Shown piece after piece: positions 1-5,227 of a stretch of 5,892 nt of DNA. A program made the position numbers and the translations under genes. The stretch lies in contig JAGUXG010000192.1 of NCBI GenBank assembly GCA_020061965.1, positions 1-5,892 of the forward strand. Direction: 5' to 3'. The first letter of the stretch is position 1, and each line of letters begins with the position of its first letter. This stretch comes from a bacterium (GTDB lineage: Bacteria; UBA9089; UBA9088; JAGUXG01). The notes under the pieces were generated by a model. It did no database searches. It saw only the letters and a list, made by a program, of their open reading frames with translations, and had not been told where the DNA came from.

Positions 1-2
1 GC

Positions 3-100
3 CTGAGGTTGTAAGTTTAGGATGTTGTAAGTTGTAGGTTTGAGCCTTATCTGTTCTACTTCTTTAACCTACAACTTAATAACCTACAACAAAAATTTTT
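3..100 (+). repeat. Dispersed intergenic repeat, copy A
   Basis: This AT-rich, GTTGTAG-like sequence lies just downstream of the ribBA stop. Positions 3-36 are identical to the reverse complement of 2054-2087, a 34-bp perfect match, and similarity continues through a shared TTATCTGTTCT block at 47-57 to AACCTACAAC. The copy contains a perfect 13-bp inverted repeat, 28-40 against 66-78, with a 25-nt loop, and a second AACCTACAAC at 81-90. On the minus strand no U-run follows the stem, so it is not a classical intrinsic terminator for ribBA, although it could form RNA structure or protect the 3' end. No ORF is supported here. It is probably a small non-coding dispersed repeat; the family is not recognised. 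Confidence 0.8.
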
Positions 101-101
101 G

Positions 102-125
102 GTAAACCTGTTGCTTTTGGGTATA
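102..125. repeat. Short direct repeat beside ribBA 3' end
   Basis: This 24-nt module begins GTAAACCTG and ends TTGGGTATA. It recurs in the same orientation and with the same internal spacing at 2095-2118, with 19 of 24 positions identical. Both copies sit just past the stop codon of a minus-strand gene and next to a copy of the larger GTTGTAG repeat. The role is unknown; it may be part of a composite repeat or a 3'-end signal. Confidence 0.5.
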
Positions 126-132
126 ACCTGAT

Positions 133-1335
133 CTATTCTGATATATCCAAAAGGTGTCCAAGCCTCTCTTTCTTTGTCTTGAGATAGCGGATATTTTCAT
201 CTGTTGGCTTAATAGTTAATGGGACTCTCTCAGTAACCCTGAGGCCATAGCCCTCAAGACCGATCAGCTTTCTTGGGTTATTGGTGAGAAGCCTGATGGT
301 AGATAAGCCAAGGTCAACCAATATCTGGGCTCCTGTGCCATACTCCCTCAGGTCCGCAGGAAAACCTAAGGTTTCATTTGCCTCCACTGTATCAAGCCCT
401 GTATCCTGAAGCTCATAAGCCTTGAGCTTATTGATAATGCCTATTCCTCTACCTTCTTGAAGGAGATAAAGAAGTACACCCTTGTCTTCTTCTTCTATCT
501 TTTGAAGGCTGGACTCAAGCTGGTCACCACAATCACACTTCTTTGAACCAAAAAGGTCTCCAGTAAGGCATTGGGAATGAACCCTGACCAAGACATCTTC
601 CTTGCCTGCCACATCCCCCTTGACTAAGGCAAGATGTATAGTTTTGTCTATCAAAGATTCATAGACAATGGCTTTGAACTGCCCAAATTTTGTGGGAAGA
701 TTTGTCTCAGCACACCTTTTTATCAGCTTCTCTTTCTTTCTCCTTAAGTCTATCAAAGAGGCTATAGTGATGATAAGAAGATTGTGTTTTTTGGCAAATT
801 CAACAAGTTCTGGGAGCCGAGCCATATGGCCATTCTCAGCCATGATCTCACAGATAACACCTGCAGGATATAAGCCAGCAAGGCGTGCCAGGTCGCATGC
901 TGCCTCTGTATGACCTGCCCTGACTAAGACACCTCCAGCCCTTGCCCGAATAGGAAAGATATGGCCGGGTCTGGCAAAATCCTCTGATTTTACCTTTGGA
1001 TCAGTAAGTGCAAGAATTGTCCTTGCTCTGTCGTGAGCAGATATACCTGTTGTGGTTCCCAGTTTTACATCCACGGAGACAGTGAAGGCTGTCTCATGGG
1101 AGTCTGTTGGGTGCTGGACCATAGGCTTAATATTAAGCTCTATCAACCTCTCCTCTTTCAAAGGAACACAGATAAGACCCCGACCATGCATAGCCATAAA
1201 GTTTATAGCAGCAGGCGTAACCTTCTCTGCAGCCATAATCAGGTCACCTTCATTCTCCCTATTCTCGTCATCAACCACAATGACCATATTACCCTTCTGT
1301 ATCTCTTCTATCGCTTCAGGAATTGAGCTGAACAC
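133..1335 (-). CDS. ribBA: Bifunctional DHBP synthase / GTP cyclohydrolase II (RibBA)
   Basis: This cytosolic enzyme feeds both branches of riboflavin synthesis. The RibB half makes 3,4-dihydroxy-2-butanone 4-phosphate from ribulose 5-phosphate, and the RibA half opens GTP to the pyrimidine precursor. The 400-aa length fits the fused family. RibB occupies about 1-200, with the acidic metal-binding loop DDENRENEGD (22-31), TTTGISAHDRA (94-104), RPGHIFPIRA (122-131) and RAGHTEAACDLA (139-150). RibA occupies about 205-400, with zinc ligands C256, C267 and C269, EGRGIGI (294-300), DLREYGTGAQIL (328-339) and TNNPRK (351-356). Key residues of both halves are present, so both activities are expected. 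The start is GTG, supported by GGGAGGG five bases upstream. It overlaps the end of ribE by 20 bp, which points to translational coupling. The stop is TAG. Confidence 0.97.
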   Translation of the reverse strand: MFSSIPEAIEEIQKGNMVIVVDDENRENEGDLIMAAEKVTPAAINFMAMHGRGLICVPLKEERLIELNIKPMVQHPTDSHETAFTVSVDVKLGTTTGISAHDRARTILALTDPKVKSEDFARPGHIFPIRARAGGVLVRAGHTEAACDLARLAGLYPAGVICEIMAENGHMARLPELVEFAKKHNLLIITIASLIDLRRKKEKLIKRCAETNLPTKFGQFKAIVYESLIDKTIHLALVKGDVAGKEDVLVRVHSQCLTGDLFGSKKCDCGDQLESSLQKIEEEDKGVLLYLLQEGRGIGIINKLKAYELQDTGLDTVEANETLGFPADLREYGTGAQILVDLGLSTIRLLTNNPRKLIGLEGYGLRVTERVPLTIKPTDENIRYLKTKKERLGHLLDISE

Positions 1336-1936
1336 TAAATCCCTCCCTTTTCAAAATATTTTCTATGCCTATTTCTCTACTTAACAAAATCTTTTCTACT
1401 ATCTTTGCCAGATAATCTGCTTCAATATTCGCTTTGTGGCCTGGTTTCATTGTCTCAAATGTTGTCTCCTTCAGACTATGTGGGATGATGGAGACTGAGA
1501 ATCTGCTTTCAGAAAGCTCGCAGATTGTCAGGCTGACACCGTCAATGGCTATAGAGCCTTTTTTCACAAAATACCTTTTGAGACTTAAGGGAAGGGAAAA
1601 CGAGAATAGCCATCCTTTTATCTCTAAAAGCTCTGCTAGGCCATCTATATGACCAAGGACAATATGACCTGAAAGGTAGTCTGTAAGTTTCAGGGGTCTC
1701 TCAAGGTTGACAAGGTTACCAGTTTTCAAACTGCCTAAGTTTGTCAAGGCGCGGGTCTCAGGAGAGGTTTGAGCAAAAAACCCATCTTTTTTAACAGAGG
1801 TAGCAGTGAGACAACAACCATTTACAGCAATACTTCCTCCTATTTCAAGCCCATCTAAGACCTTTCTGGCAGAGACAAAAAGCTCTTTCCCTGCTTTCTT
1901 GACACAACCCTTCTCCTCAATTATGCCTGTAAACAT
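1316..1936 (-). CDS. ribE: Riboflavin synthase, alpha subunit
   Basis: This enzyme performs the last step of riboflavin synthesis, dismutation of two 6,7-dimethyl-8-ribityllumazine molecules. The 206-aa protein shows the duplicated lumazine-binding fold. Repeat 1 (about 1-90) opens with the hallmark MFTGII and includes GSIAVNGCCLTA (34-45), TSPETRALTNLG (57-68) and VNLERPLKL (76-84). Repeat 2 (about 91-185) includes GHIVLGHIDG (90-99), GSIAIDGVSLTI (127-138) and NIEADYLAKIVEK (170-182). The near-universal MFTGII start fixes the ATG at 1936. No convincing SD precedes it, and I found no FMN riboswitch (RFN) signature upstream. It is the first gene of a two-gene operon with ribBA; ribD and ribH are not in the window. 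The symbol ribE follows E. coli usage (ribC in some literature). Confidence 0.97.
   Translation of the reverse strand: MFTGIIEEKGCVKKAGKELFVSARKVLDGLEIGGSIAVNGCCLTATSVKKDGFFAQTSPETRALTNLGSLKTGNLVNLERPLKLTDYLSGHIVLGHIDGLAELLEIKGWLFSFSLPLSLKRYFVKKGSIAIDGVSLTICELSESRFSVSIIPHSLKETTFETMKPGHKANIEADYLAKIVEKILLSREIGIENILKREGFSVQLNS
1341..1347 (-). promoter_or_regulatory. Strong Shine-Dalgarno for ribBA
   Basis: On the minus strand the sequence reads GGGAGGG, then ATTTA, then the GTG start of ribBA. The site lies inside the last codons of ribE. This strong SD fixes the GTG as the start of ribBA. It contrasts with the lack of an SD before ribE, the dehydratase gene and cimA. Confidence 0.85.
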
Positions 1937-1937
1937 T

Positions 1938-1967
1938 ATTTGTAAGTGTTCAGGTATCAGCAGTCAG
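1938..1967 (-). repeat. Repeat motif abutting the ribE start
   Basis: On the minus strand, a CTGANNN heptad run (CTGACTG, CTGATAC, CTGAACA) leads into CCTGAACACTTACAAAT, which ends two bases before the ribE ATG. A near copy, CCTGAACACTTACGAAT, lies just before accA at 3264-3280. Over the 22 nt ending at AAT the two copies differ at two positions. It may be a dispersed repeat that supplies part of the leader or promoter: CTGACT and TACAAA are 17 bp apart, but this promoter match is weak. Confidence 0.55.
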
Positions 1968-2009
1968 GTAAGATAGATATATACTCAAGTAACACGAGGT
2001 CTAGCGAAG

Positions 2010-2087
2010 ATTTTTGTTGTAGGTTGTAGGTTGAAGAAGCAGAACAGATAACATACAACTTACAACATCCTAAACTTACAACCTCAG
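2010..2087 (-). repeat. Dispersed intergenic repeat, copy B (inverted)
   Basis: This is the second copy of the repeat at 3-100, in opposite orientation, so the pair brackets the ribE-ribBA operon. The 34-bp core (2054-2087) is identical to the core of copy A. The rest is shorter: three heptads GTTGTAG, GTTGTAG, GTTGAAG lie at 2016-2036 where copy A has two separated AACCTACAAC blocks. It lies in the 229-bp spacer between the dehydratase stop and ribE, in which I find no gene. Confidence 0.8.
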
Positions 2088-2094
2088 TCTCTTT

Positions 2095-2118
2095 GTAAAC
2101 CTGATTTACTTGGGTATA
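2095..2118. repeat. Short direct repeat beside the dehydratase 3' end
   Basis: This is the second copy of the GTAAACCTG...TTGGGTATA module at 102-125, in the same orientation and with the same 24-nt length. The neighbouring GTTGTAG repeat is in the opposite orientation relative to this module compared with the first site. Confidence 0.5.
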
Positions 2119-2129
2119 GAAAATCAGAC

Positions 2130-2157
2130 CTGACACCTGATATCTGACACCTGATAC
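2130..2157. repeat. Four tandem CTGAYAY heptads
   Basis: Four consecutive 7-nt units, CTGACAC, CTGATAT, CTGACAC and CTGATAC, lie 8 bp past the stop codon of the minus-strand dehydratase gene. Related CTGA heptads occur before ribE and accA. They look like an intergenic heptanucleotide repeat; no function is evident. Confidence 0.75.
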
Positions 2158-2165
2158 CTAAACTA

Positions 2166-3140
2166 TTACCATCGCTTCAAAAACCAGTCAATATGCTCCT
2201 TATACCACTCAACTGTCCGTTCTAAGCCTTCATTTATGGAAAACTTTGGCTTAAAAGAGAGCCTCTCCCTTACCTTCTTGCAGGATAGATACTGGTCTTC
2301 TATCTCTCCTCTTGCCTCAGCCAATATCATCGGTGGCAAATCCTCTTTCTTCATTATCTTAAGGAGCTTCTGGGTGATCTCAAGGACAGTCAAAGGAGTT
2401 TCACAGCTAAAGTTGAATGCTTCTCCTCTAATCTCTGGTCTATTAAGGTTTTCTGCCAGTAAAATGAAAGCATCTGCCACATCTTCAATATAGATATAAT
2501 CCCTTTTTGGACAGCCATCAGACCTGATAAGCGGCCTTTCACCTGAAAGCAGGGAGACAATTGTTCCGGGTATAAGCCTGCTCAGGTTTATATCGCCTCC
2601 ACCATATATGTTGCCGCACCTTGTTATGGCAATGGGAAGGTTATAGGTGTGAATATAGCATTGGGCTATCAAGTCAACGCATGACTTTGAACAGTCATAA
2701 GGATGCAGACCTCTTAATGGATGCCCTTCCAGATATGGCAGGTCTTTGCTTTCGCCATAAGCCTTGTCAGATGAGGCAACAACAATTCTTTCAATCTTCG
2801 GAAGATTCCTTGCAGCCTCAAGGATATTCCATGTTCCCCTGATATTAGACTCAAAGGTGGAGACAGGAGAGGTATTTGCCGCACCAACTATAGTTTGTGC
2901 CCCAAGATGAAAGATTGTGTCTATCTCATACTCATTCAAAGCCCTTTCGATGAGATATTGATCCAAAAGCTCGCCAGAGACAACAGTAAGATTCTCATAA
3001 TCTAAAGCAGAATAAGGAACCTTATCCCTCATAAGTGCCACAATAAAGGCACCTCTTTCTGCCAACTTCTTTTTGACCGCAGGACCAAGAAGTCCTGTCG
3101 CACCTGTAATAAAAACCCTCTTTTTACTCCAAAAATCCAT
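2166..3140 (-). CDS. NAD(P)-dependent nucleotide-sugar 4,6-dehydratase/epimerase (extended SDR family)
   Basis: The predicted 324-aa protein has an N-terminal Rossmann nucleotide-binding loop GATGLLG (13-19), HLGAQ (78-82), a SSDKAYG motif (123-129), the catalytic pair Y148 and K152 (YDCSK), and substrate-side motifs GGGD (180-183) and KRDYIYIEDVADA (212-224). Asp-Lys in SSDKAYG, where dTDP-glucose and GDP-mannose dehydratases carry Asp-Glu, resembles CDP-glucose 4,6-dehydratases. However, GATGLLGP replaces their usual GHTGFKGSW, so the substrate is uncertain. The likely role is making an activated deoxy-sugar for surface glycans. The frame stays open to a TTG at 3188, but the ATG at 3140 is preferred: MDFWSKKRVFITG matches the family N-terminus, and the extra 16 codons coincide with a consensus promoter. 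No other glycan gene lies nearby. Confidence 0.9.
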   Translation of the reverse strand: MDFWSKKRVFITGATGLLGPAVKKKLAERGAFIVALMRDKVPYSALDYENLTVVSGELLDQYLIERALNEYEIDTIFHLGAQTIVGAANTSPVSTFESNIRGTWNILEAARNLPKIERIVVASSDKAYGESKDLPYLEGHPLRGLHPYDCSKSCVDLIAQCYIHTYNLPIAITRCGNIYGGGDINLSRLIPGTIVSLLSGERPLIRSDGCPKRDYIYIEDVADAFILLAENLNRPEIRGEAFNFSCETPLTVLEITQKLLKIMKKEDLPPMILAEARGEIEDQYLSCKKVRERLSFKPKFSINEGLERTVEWYKEHIDWFLKRW

Positions 3141-3146
3141 AACTTT

Positions 3147-3175
3147 ATTATAGAGAATATCATTTATTTTGTCAA
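3147..3175 (-). promoter_or_regulatory. Consensus sigma70-type promoter giving a leaderless dehydratase mRNA
   Basis: On the minus strand TTGACA (3175-3170), a 17-bp spacer and TATAAT (3152-3147) match the housekeeping sigma consensus at all 12 positions with ideal spacing. The A of the ATG at 3140 is the seventh base after the -10 box, the usual place for transcription to start. The mRNA would therefore begin at or within a base or two of the start codon. No SD precedes this ATG, which agrees with leaderless initiation. Confidence 0.85.
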
Positions 3176-3188
3176 TCTCCATTGACAA

Positions 3189-3286
3189 GAAGATTGTAGT
3201 AGTGGTAGAATAATTGGTAATATATCAGGAGTTATGGATCAGGTTTGATTTTTTTGTCTGATGCCTGAACACTTACGAATTAGAAG
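3189..3286. other. Divergent spacer between the dehydratase gene and accA
   Basis: This AT-rich spacer of about 100 bp separates two divergently transcribed genes. It holds the accA-side copy of the CCTGAACACTTACRAAT motif (3264-3280) and T-rich sequence. A TACGAA at 3274-3279, eight bases before the accA ATG, could be a weak -10, but no good -35 lies 16-18 bp upstream, so no accA promoter is claimed. AGAAG touches the ATG directly, too close to act as a normal SD. Confidence 0.5.
3264..3280 (+). repeat. Repeat motif abutting the accA start
   Basis: CCTGAACACTTACGAAT, preceded by CTGATG, ends six bases before the accA ATG. It is a near copy of the motif just before ribE (1938-1967, minus strand), oriented the same way relative to the gene downstream. 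Confidence 0.55.
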
Positions 3287-4216
3287 ATGCAAGAGTTTCT
3301 TTCCTTTGAAAACAATCTTTTAGAGATAGAGAGAGAGATAGAAAGAGCAGAGGATCCAAATAGTTTGAAGGCTTTAAGGAGAAGGCTTTCTTTAGAAAGA
3401 AGGGTCTTTTCTGAAAATCTTTCTCCGTATCAGAAGGTTCTATTGGCCAGGCACCCTAAAAGGCCACACCTTAGCGACTACATAGAGAGAATCTTTTCAA
3501 ATTTTATTGAGCTTTCAGGTGACCGTTTTTTTGCTGATGATCAGGCTATTATCGGAGGTTGTGGGATAATAGGAGGACAAAGGGTGATGGTCATAGGCCA
3601 GGAGAAGGGAAGATCCACACAGGAGAAGATTAAAAGAAACTTTGGCATGGCTCATCCAGAAGGGTATCGCAAAGCTCGGAGGCTGACGGAACTATCAGCA
3701 AGATTTAACATACCAATCCTCACCTTTATTGATACAGCTGGTGCCTATCCTGGAATTGGTGCTGAGGAGAGAGGACAATCTATAGCCATAGCCGAATCAA
3801 TCTGTGCCTCTTTTAATCTTACTGTGCCAATCATTTCAACCATAATAGGAGAAGGTGGCTCTGGAGGGGCATTGGCTATTGGCGTCTCGGATAGGCTCTT
3901 GATGCTTGAATACTCCATTTACTCTGTAGCCTCGCCTGAAGCCTGTGCAGCCATTTTATGGAGGGACCAATCAAAGACTGAGGAGGCATCTTCCAATCTC
4001 CATCTTACAGCTTCAGATCTGCACAAATTAGGGATTGCTGATCAGATTATAAAAGAACCGATGGGTGGTGCGCATTGGGAAGGCGATAAGATGGCCAGAA
4101 ACCTGAAGAGTGTCTTGCTCTCCAATCTGAAGGAGTTGATGGCTATGGATAAAGACCAGCTTTTAGCAGAAAGAAGGGAAAAATTCAGGAAGATTGGGAT
4201 ATTCAAGAAAGATTAA
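3287..4216 (+). CDS. accA: Acetyl-CoA carboxylase carboxyltransferase, alpha subunit
   Basis: AccA pairs with AccD to move the carboxyl group from biotinylated AccB to acetyl-CoA, forming malonyl-CoA for fatty acid synthesis. The 309-aa length is normal for stand-alone AccA. A charged helical N-terminus (about 1-55) precedes the crotonase-like carboxyltransferase core. Visible family motifs are SGDRFFADD (77-85), GQEKGRSTQEK (104-114), RNFGMAHPEGYRKA (117-130), DTAGAYPGIGAEERGQ (149-164), the oxyanion-hole stretch GEGGSGGALAIG (188-199) and YSVASPEACAAILW (212-225). The ATG at 3287 gives the expected N-terminus, but no well-spaced SD precedes it. accD, often its neighbour, is absent from the window, so AccA must work with a subunit encoded elsewhere. 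The stop is TAA. Confidence 0.97.
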   Translation: MQEFLSFENNLLEIEREIERAEDPNSLKALRRRLSLERRVFSENLSPYQKVLLARHPKRPHLSDYIERIFSNFIELSGDRFFADDQAIIGGCGIIGGQRVMVIGQEKGRSTQEKIKRNFGMAHPEGYRKARRLTELSARFNIPILTFIDTAGAYPGIGAEERGQSIAIAESICASFNLTVPIISTIIGEGGSGGALAIGVSDRLLMLEYSIYSVASPEACAAILWRDQSKTEEASSNLHLTASDLHKLGIADQIIKEPMGGAHWEGDKMARNLKSVLLSNLKELMAMDKDQLLAERREKFRKIGIFKKD

Positions 4217-4239
4217 CCACTTAAGAGGCAGAAATTTGC

Positions 4240-4296
4240 GATTTTAGATTTGCAGTTTATCTTCAATCCAAAATAGACAATCAAAGATCTAAAATT
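4240..4296. repeat. Imperfect inverted repeat in the accA-lipid kinase spacer
   Basis: ATTTTAGATTTG at 4241-4252 pairs with CAAAGATCTAAAAT at 4282-4295, with a two-base bulge, across a loop of about 29 nt. Units of seven are visible: GATTTTA and GATTTGC on the plus strand, GATCTTT and GATTGTC on the minus strand. The stem is AT-rich and lacks a following U-run, so it is a poor intrinsic terminator. It occupies much of the spacer after accA; no gene is seen there. Confidence 0.6.
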
Positions 4297-4320
4297 ATCG
4301 TCGTCTCTATCGCTCCTTGG

Positions 4321-5040
4321 GTGAATACTTTCCTAATCTTAAAAAACATGAAACACTTTGTTGATAGTTTTAATTATGCTATAGCCGGTGTTGTCCATGG
4401 GCTCAGGACACAGAGGAATATGCAGGTTCATTTGTTGGCTGCAGTCCTTGTCATCTTTATCAGTTTTAATCTTAAATTAGAAAGGATAGAGCTTTTGAGT
4501 ATATCCTTTGCCATAGCCCTTGTCCTCATCGCTGAGATGCTGAATACAGCCGTGGAGAGTATAGTCAATATAGTATCGCCTGAGGAGAGTTCTGTGGCAA
4601 AGATAGCCAAGGATATAGGTGCGGGTGCGGTGCTGATTGCAGCTATCAATGCTATCGTTGTTGGCTATACAGTGATTTACAACCACATCCCTAAGGATAT
4701 TGTCAAGACAACTGTGAAAAAGGTAGAGGCATCCTCATCGCATCTCTCTTTCAGTGCTTTACTGTTGGTTATTATTGTTGTAATTGTTTTTAAGGCATAT
4801 ACAAAGAAAGGGACATATCTCTATGGAGGGATGCCTTCAGGTCATACGGCAGTTGCTTTTTCAATCTGGACAGCCATAGCCTTTATCTCCCAGTCTTTGG
4901 TGGTAACCTCGCTTGTCTTGATTTTGAGCCTTATAGTGGCTATAGAGAGAATAAGGGTTGGCGCTCACACCTTTTTTGAGGTTCTCTTTGGGGCAATCAT
5001 TGGAATCTTAGTCACCGTTATCGTTTTTCAATGGAAATAG
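4321..5040 (+). CDS. DgkA-like lipid kinase fused to PAP2 lipid phosphatase domain
   Basis: This is an integral membrane protein of two enzyme domains, up to 239 aa. Residues about 10-120 resemble DgkA, the small diacylglycerol/undecaprenol kinases: SFNYAIAGVVHGLRTQRN (16-33), AEMLNTAVESIVNIVSPE (71-88) with E72, N75 and E79, and KIAKDIGAGAVLIAAINAIVVG (94-115). Residues about 140-239 resemble PAP2 phosphatases: PSGH (172-175), then R210 and H216 in an R-x5-H-x3-E arrangement. The usual final Asp is Glu220, and the Lys-x6-Arg-Pro motif is not evident. Several hydrophobic membrane segments are visible in each half. The GTG at 4321 opens the frame, but the ATG at 4348 (230 aa) fits the family N-terminus better; neither has an SD. 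It probably acts on diacylglycerol or undecaprenol and their phosphates; the exact substrate is unknown. Confidence 0.85.
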   Translation: MNTFLILKNMKHFVDSFNYAIAGVVHGLRTQRNMQVHLLAAVLVIFISFNLKLERIELLSISFAIALVLIAEMLNTAVESIVNIVSPEESSVAKIAKDIGAGAVLIAAINAIVVGYTVIYNHIPKDIVKTTVKKVEASSSHLSFSALLLVIIVVIVFKAYTKKGTYLYGGMPSGHTAVAFSIWTAIAFISQSLVVTSLVLILSLIVAIERIRVGAHTFFEVLFGAIIGILVTVIVFQWK

Positions 5041-5082
5041 GTGGAAATAGTGGACAGTTACCTATTTTATTTATATTTTTTT

Positions 5083-5190
5083 AACTTTGGAGTGTGAAAG
5101 CCCAAGCTTATCGCTTTTACTTGGGTTTAGCTAAAGCGGTAGCAAGTAAGCTGATAGCACTCCATACTTCGTGATGAAAAGTTCCTTTTT
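5083..5190 (+). other. Structured intergenic element, possible ncRNA or terminator
   Basis: Nested complementary segments suggest a folded RNA. AACTTT (5083-5088) pairs with AAAGTT (5178-5183), and GGAGTG (5089-5094) with CACTCC (5158-5163). Inside, AAGCCCAAG pairs with CTTGGGTTT (one G.U pair) around a 13-nt loop, and GCTA and TAGC form a small hairpin around AAGCGG. TTCCTTTTT follows. It matches no tRNA, SRP RNA or riboswitch class that I can recognise. A poor promoter, TGGACA (5051) and TATATT (5072) with only 15 bp between them, would start transcription near 5084. It may be an intrinsic terminator complex after the lipid kinase gene, a small RNA, or a mobile-element remnant. Confidence 0.4.
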
Positions 5191-5191
5191 C

Positions 5192-5220
5192 TTGACTCTA
5201 TAAAGCCTAATTCTTACACT
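5192..5220 (+). promoter_or_regulatory. Probable promoter giving a leaderless cimA mRNA
   Basis: TTGACT (5192-5197), a 17-bp spacer and TACACT (5215-5220) form a good -35 and a moderate -10 (4 of 6 consensus bases). The cimA ATG begins eight bases after the -10 box, where transcription would start. No SD lies before the ATG. The arrangement closely parallels the dehydratase promoter, and both genes share AAGTTATG at the start. Confidence 0.65.
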
Positions 5221-5227
5221 ATAAGTT

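Noticed and set aside
28..78. Intrinsic terminator for ribBA
   Set aside because: The 13-bp stem is real, but it is AT-rich with a 25-nt loop and no U-run follows on the minus strand.
1..100. CRISPR-like array of GTTGTAG repeats
   Set aside because: The units are about 7-10 nt with irregular spacing and no unique spacers of constant length, and there are no cas genes.
668..1384. Three open frames on the plus strand (668-913, 1033-1326, 1052-1384)
   Set aside because: They lie antisense to ribBA and ribE, resemble no family, and the minus-strand frames encode clear enzymes.
2236..2842. Open frames antisense to the dehydratase gene (2236-2493, 2621-2842)
   Set aside because: These are shadow frames of a well-conserved gene, with no family motifs or start signals.
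3141..3188. N-terminal extension of the dehydratase to a TTG start (340 aa)
   Set aside because: The 16 extra codons overlap a consensus promoter, the TTG has no SD, and the family N-terminus begins at MDFW.
4317..4347. Leaderless promoter for the lipid kinase gene
   Set aside because: TTGGGT and TAAAAA are 17 bp apart, but the -10 would end two bases before the ATG at 4348; TAATCT is better placed but has no -35.
4428..4686. Two minus-strand open frames inside the lipid kinase gene
   Set aside because: These are shadow frames; the plus-strand frame carries the conserved kinase motifs.
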